Shown: one piece after another, positions 63,935-64,000 of the stretch
How positions within the stretch are numbered: the stretch's first letter is position 1
How the letters are laid out: each line of letters starts with the position of its first letter
NCBI GenBank assembly: GCA_021014325.1
Contig: CM037457.1
Location: forward strand, 4,570,721 to 4,634,720
Length of the DNA: 64,000 nucleotides
Source: Plazaster borealis
Taxonomy: Eukaryota > Echinodermata > Asteroidea > Forcipulatida > Labidiasteridae
Reading direction: 5' to 3'
The notes under the pieces: model-generated
The model's input: only the letters and a program-made list of their open reading frames with translations
The model's database searches: none
Told to the model about the DNA's origin: nothing
Position numbers and translations under genes: made by a program

Positions 63935-64000
63935 TTTGACAAGACCCCTTAAGGGCAAGGCAGTTTATCCTGGATAAAGGGCACCTGTATGAGGGAAACT
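63935..64000. repeat. Repeat family K, inverted, cut by the window end
   Basis: AAGGGCAAGGCAGTTTATCC and AAAGGGCACCTGTATGAGGG are the reverse complement of the 41160-41220 module. Confidence 0.65.

Overview
This looks like a stretch of an invertebrate deuterostome nuclear genome, most probably an echinoderm. That is an inference from three things: intron-rich genes with vertebrate-like proteins (a PDE2A phosphodiesterase, an A-type cyclin and an ATP8A-class lipid flippase), AT-rich non-coding DNA, and a dense load of short palindromic MITE-like elements and tRNA-derived SINEs. I cannot name the species. All host genes found lie on the + strand. There are no operons, CRISPR arrays or bacterial features.

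Layout. 1-1450: a long palindrome built from an LTR in inverted orientation around a tRNA-Leu primer binding site, then a short tandem array and the 3' end of a LINE. 1457-10309: the 3' part of PDE2A (the gene starts before the window). Four internal exons are followed by two homologous, alternative last exons (8153-8273 and 10009-10309) that give different C-termini. 10310-19536: intergenic or long 3'UTR sequence with MITEs and a tRNA-Asn(GTT)-like gene at 18074. 19537-28734: a complete cyclin A gene of eight coding exons (447 aa). 28735-32700: 3'UTR, MITEs, a SINE and a LINE remnant. 32755-33444: a compact two-exon gene for a 97-aa protein I do not recognise, with CRE and YY1-type promoter motifs and short uORFs. 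33579-38040: repeats, including a fold-back-like element with minisatellite arms and a separate element with 29-nt terminal inverted repeats. 38923-63236: the 5' part of an ATP8A-type P4-ATPase. It runs from a probable start exon to the third membrane segment, then leaves the window. Its fourth coding exon exists as two tandem 99-bp versions (52786-52884 and 53737-53835) that look mutually exclusive.

The three known genes are not a pathway. PDE2A hydrolyses cAMP and cGMP, cyclin A drives S phase and mitosis through CDKs, and ATP8A flips phosphatidylserine. The most notable biology is exon duplication in two of the three known genes, each changing a functionally loaded segment (C-terminal catalytic helix and tail of PDE2A; M1-M2 entry-gate segment of the flippase). 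The small unrecognised gene comes next. Exon boundaries were set by reading-frame continuity, GT-AG signals and remembered family sequence; no alignment or transcript data were available.
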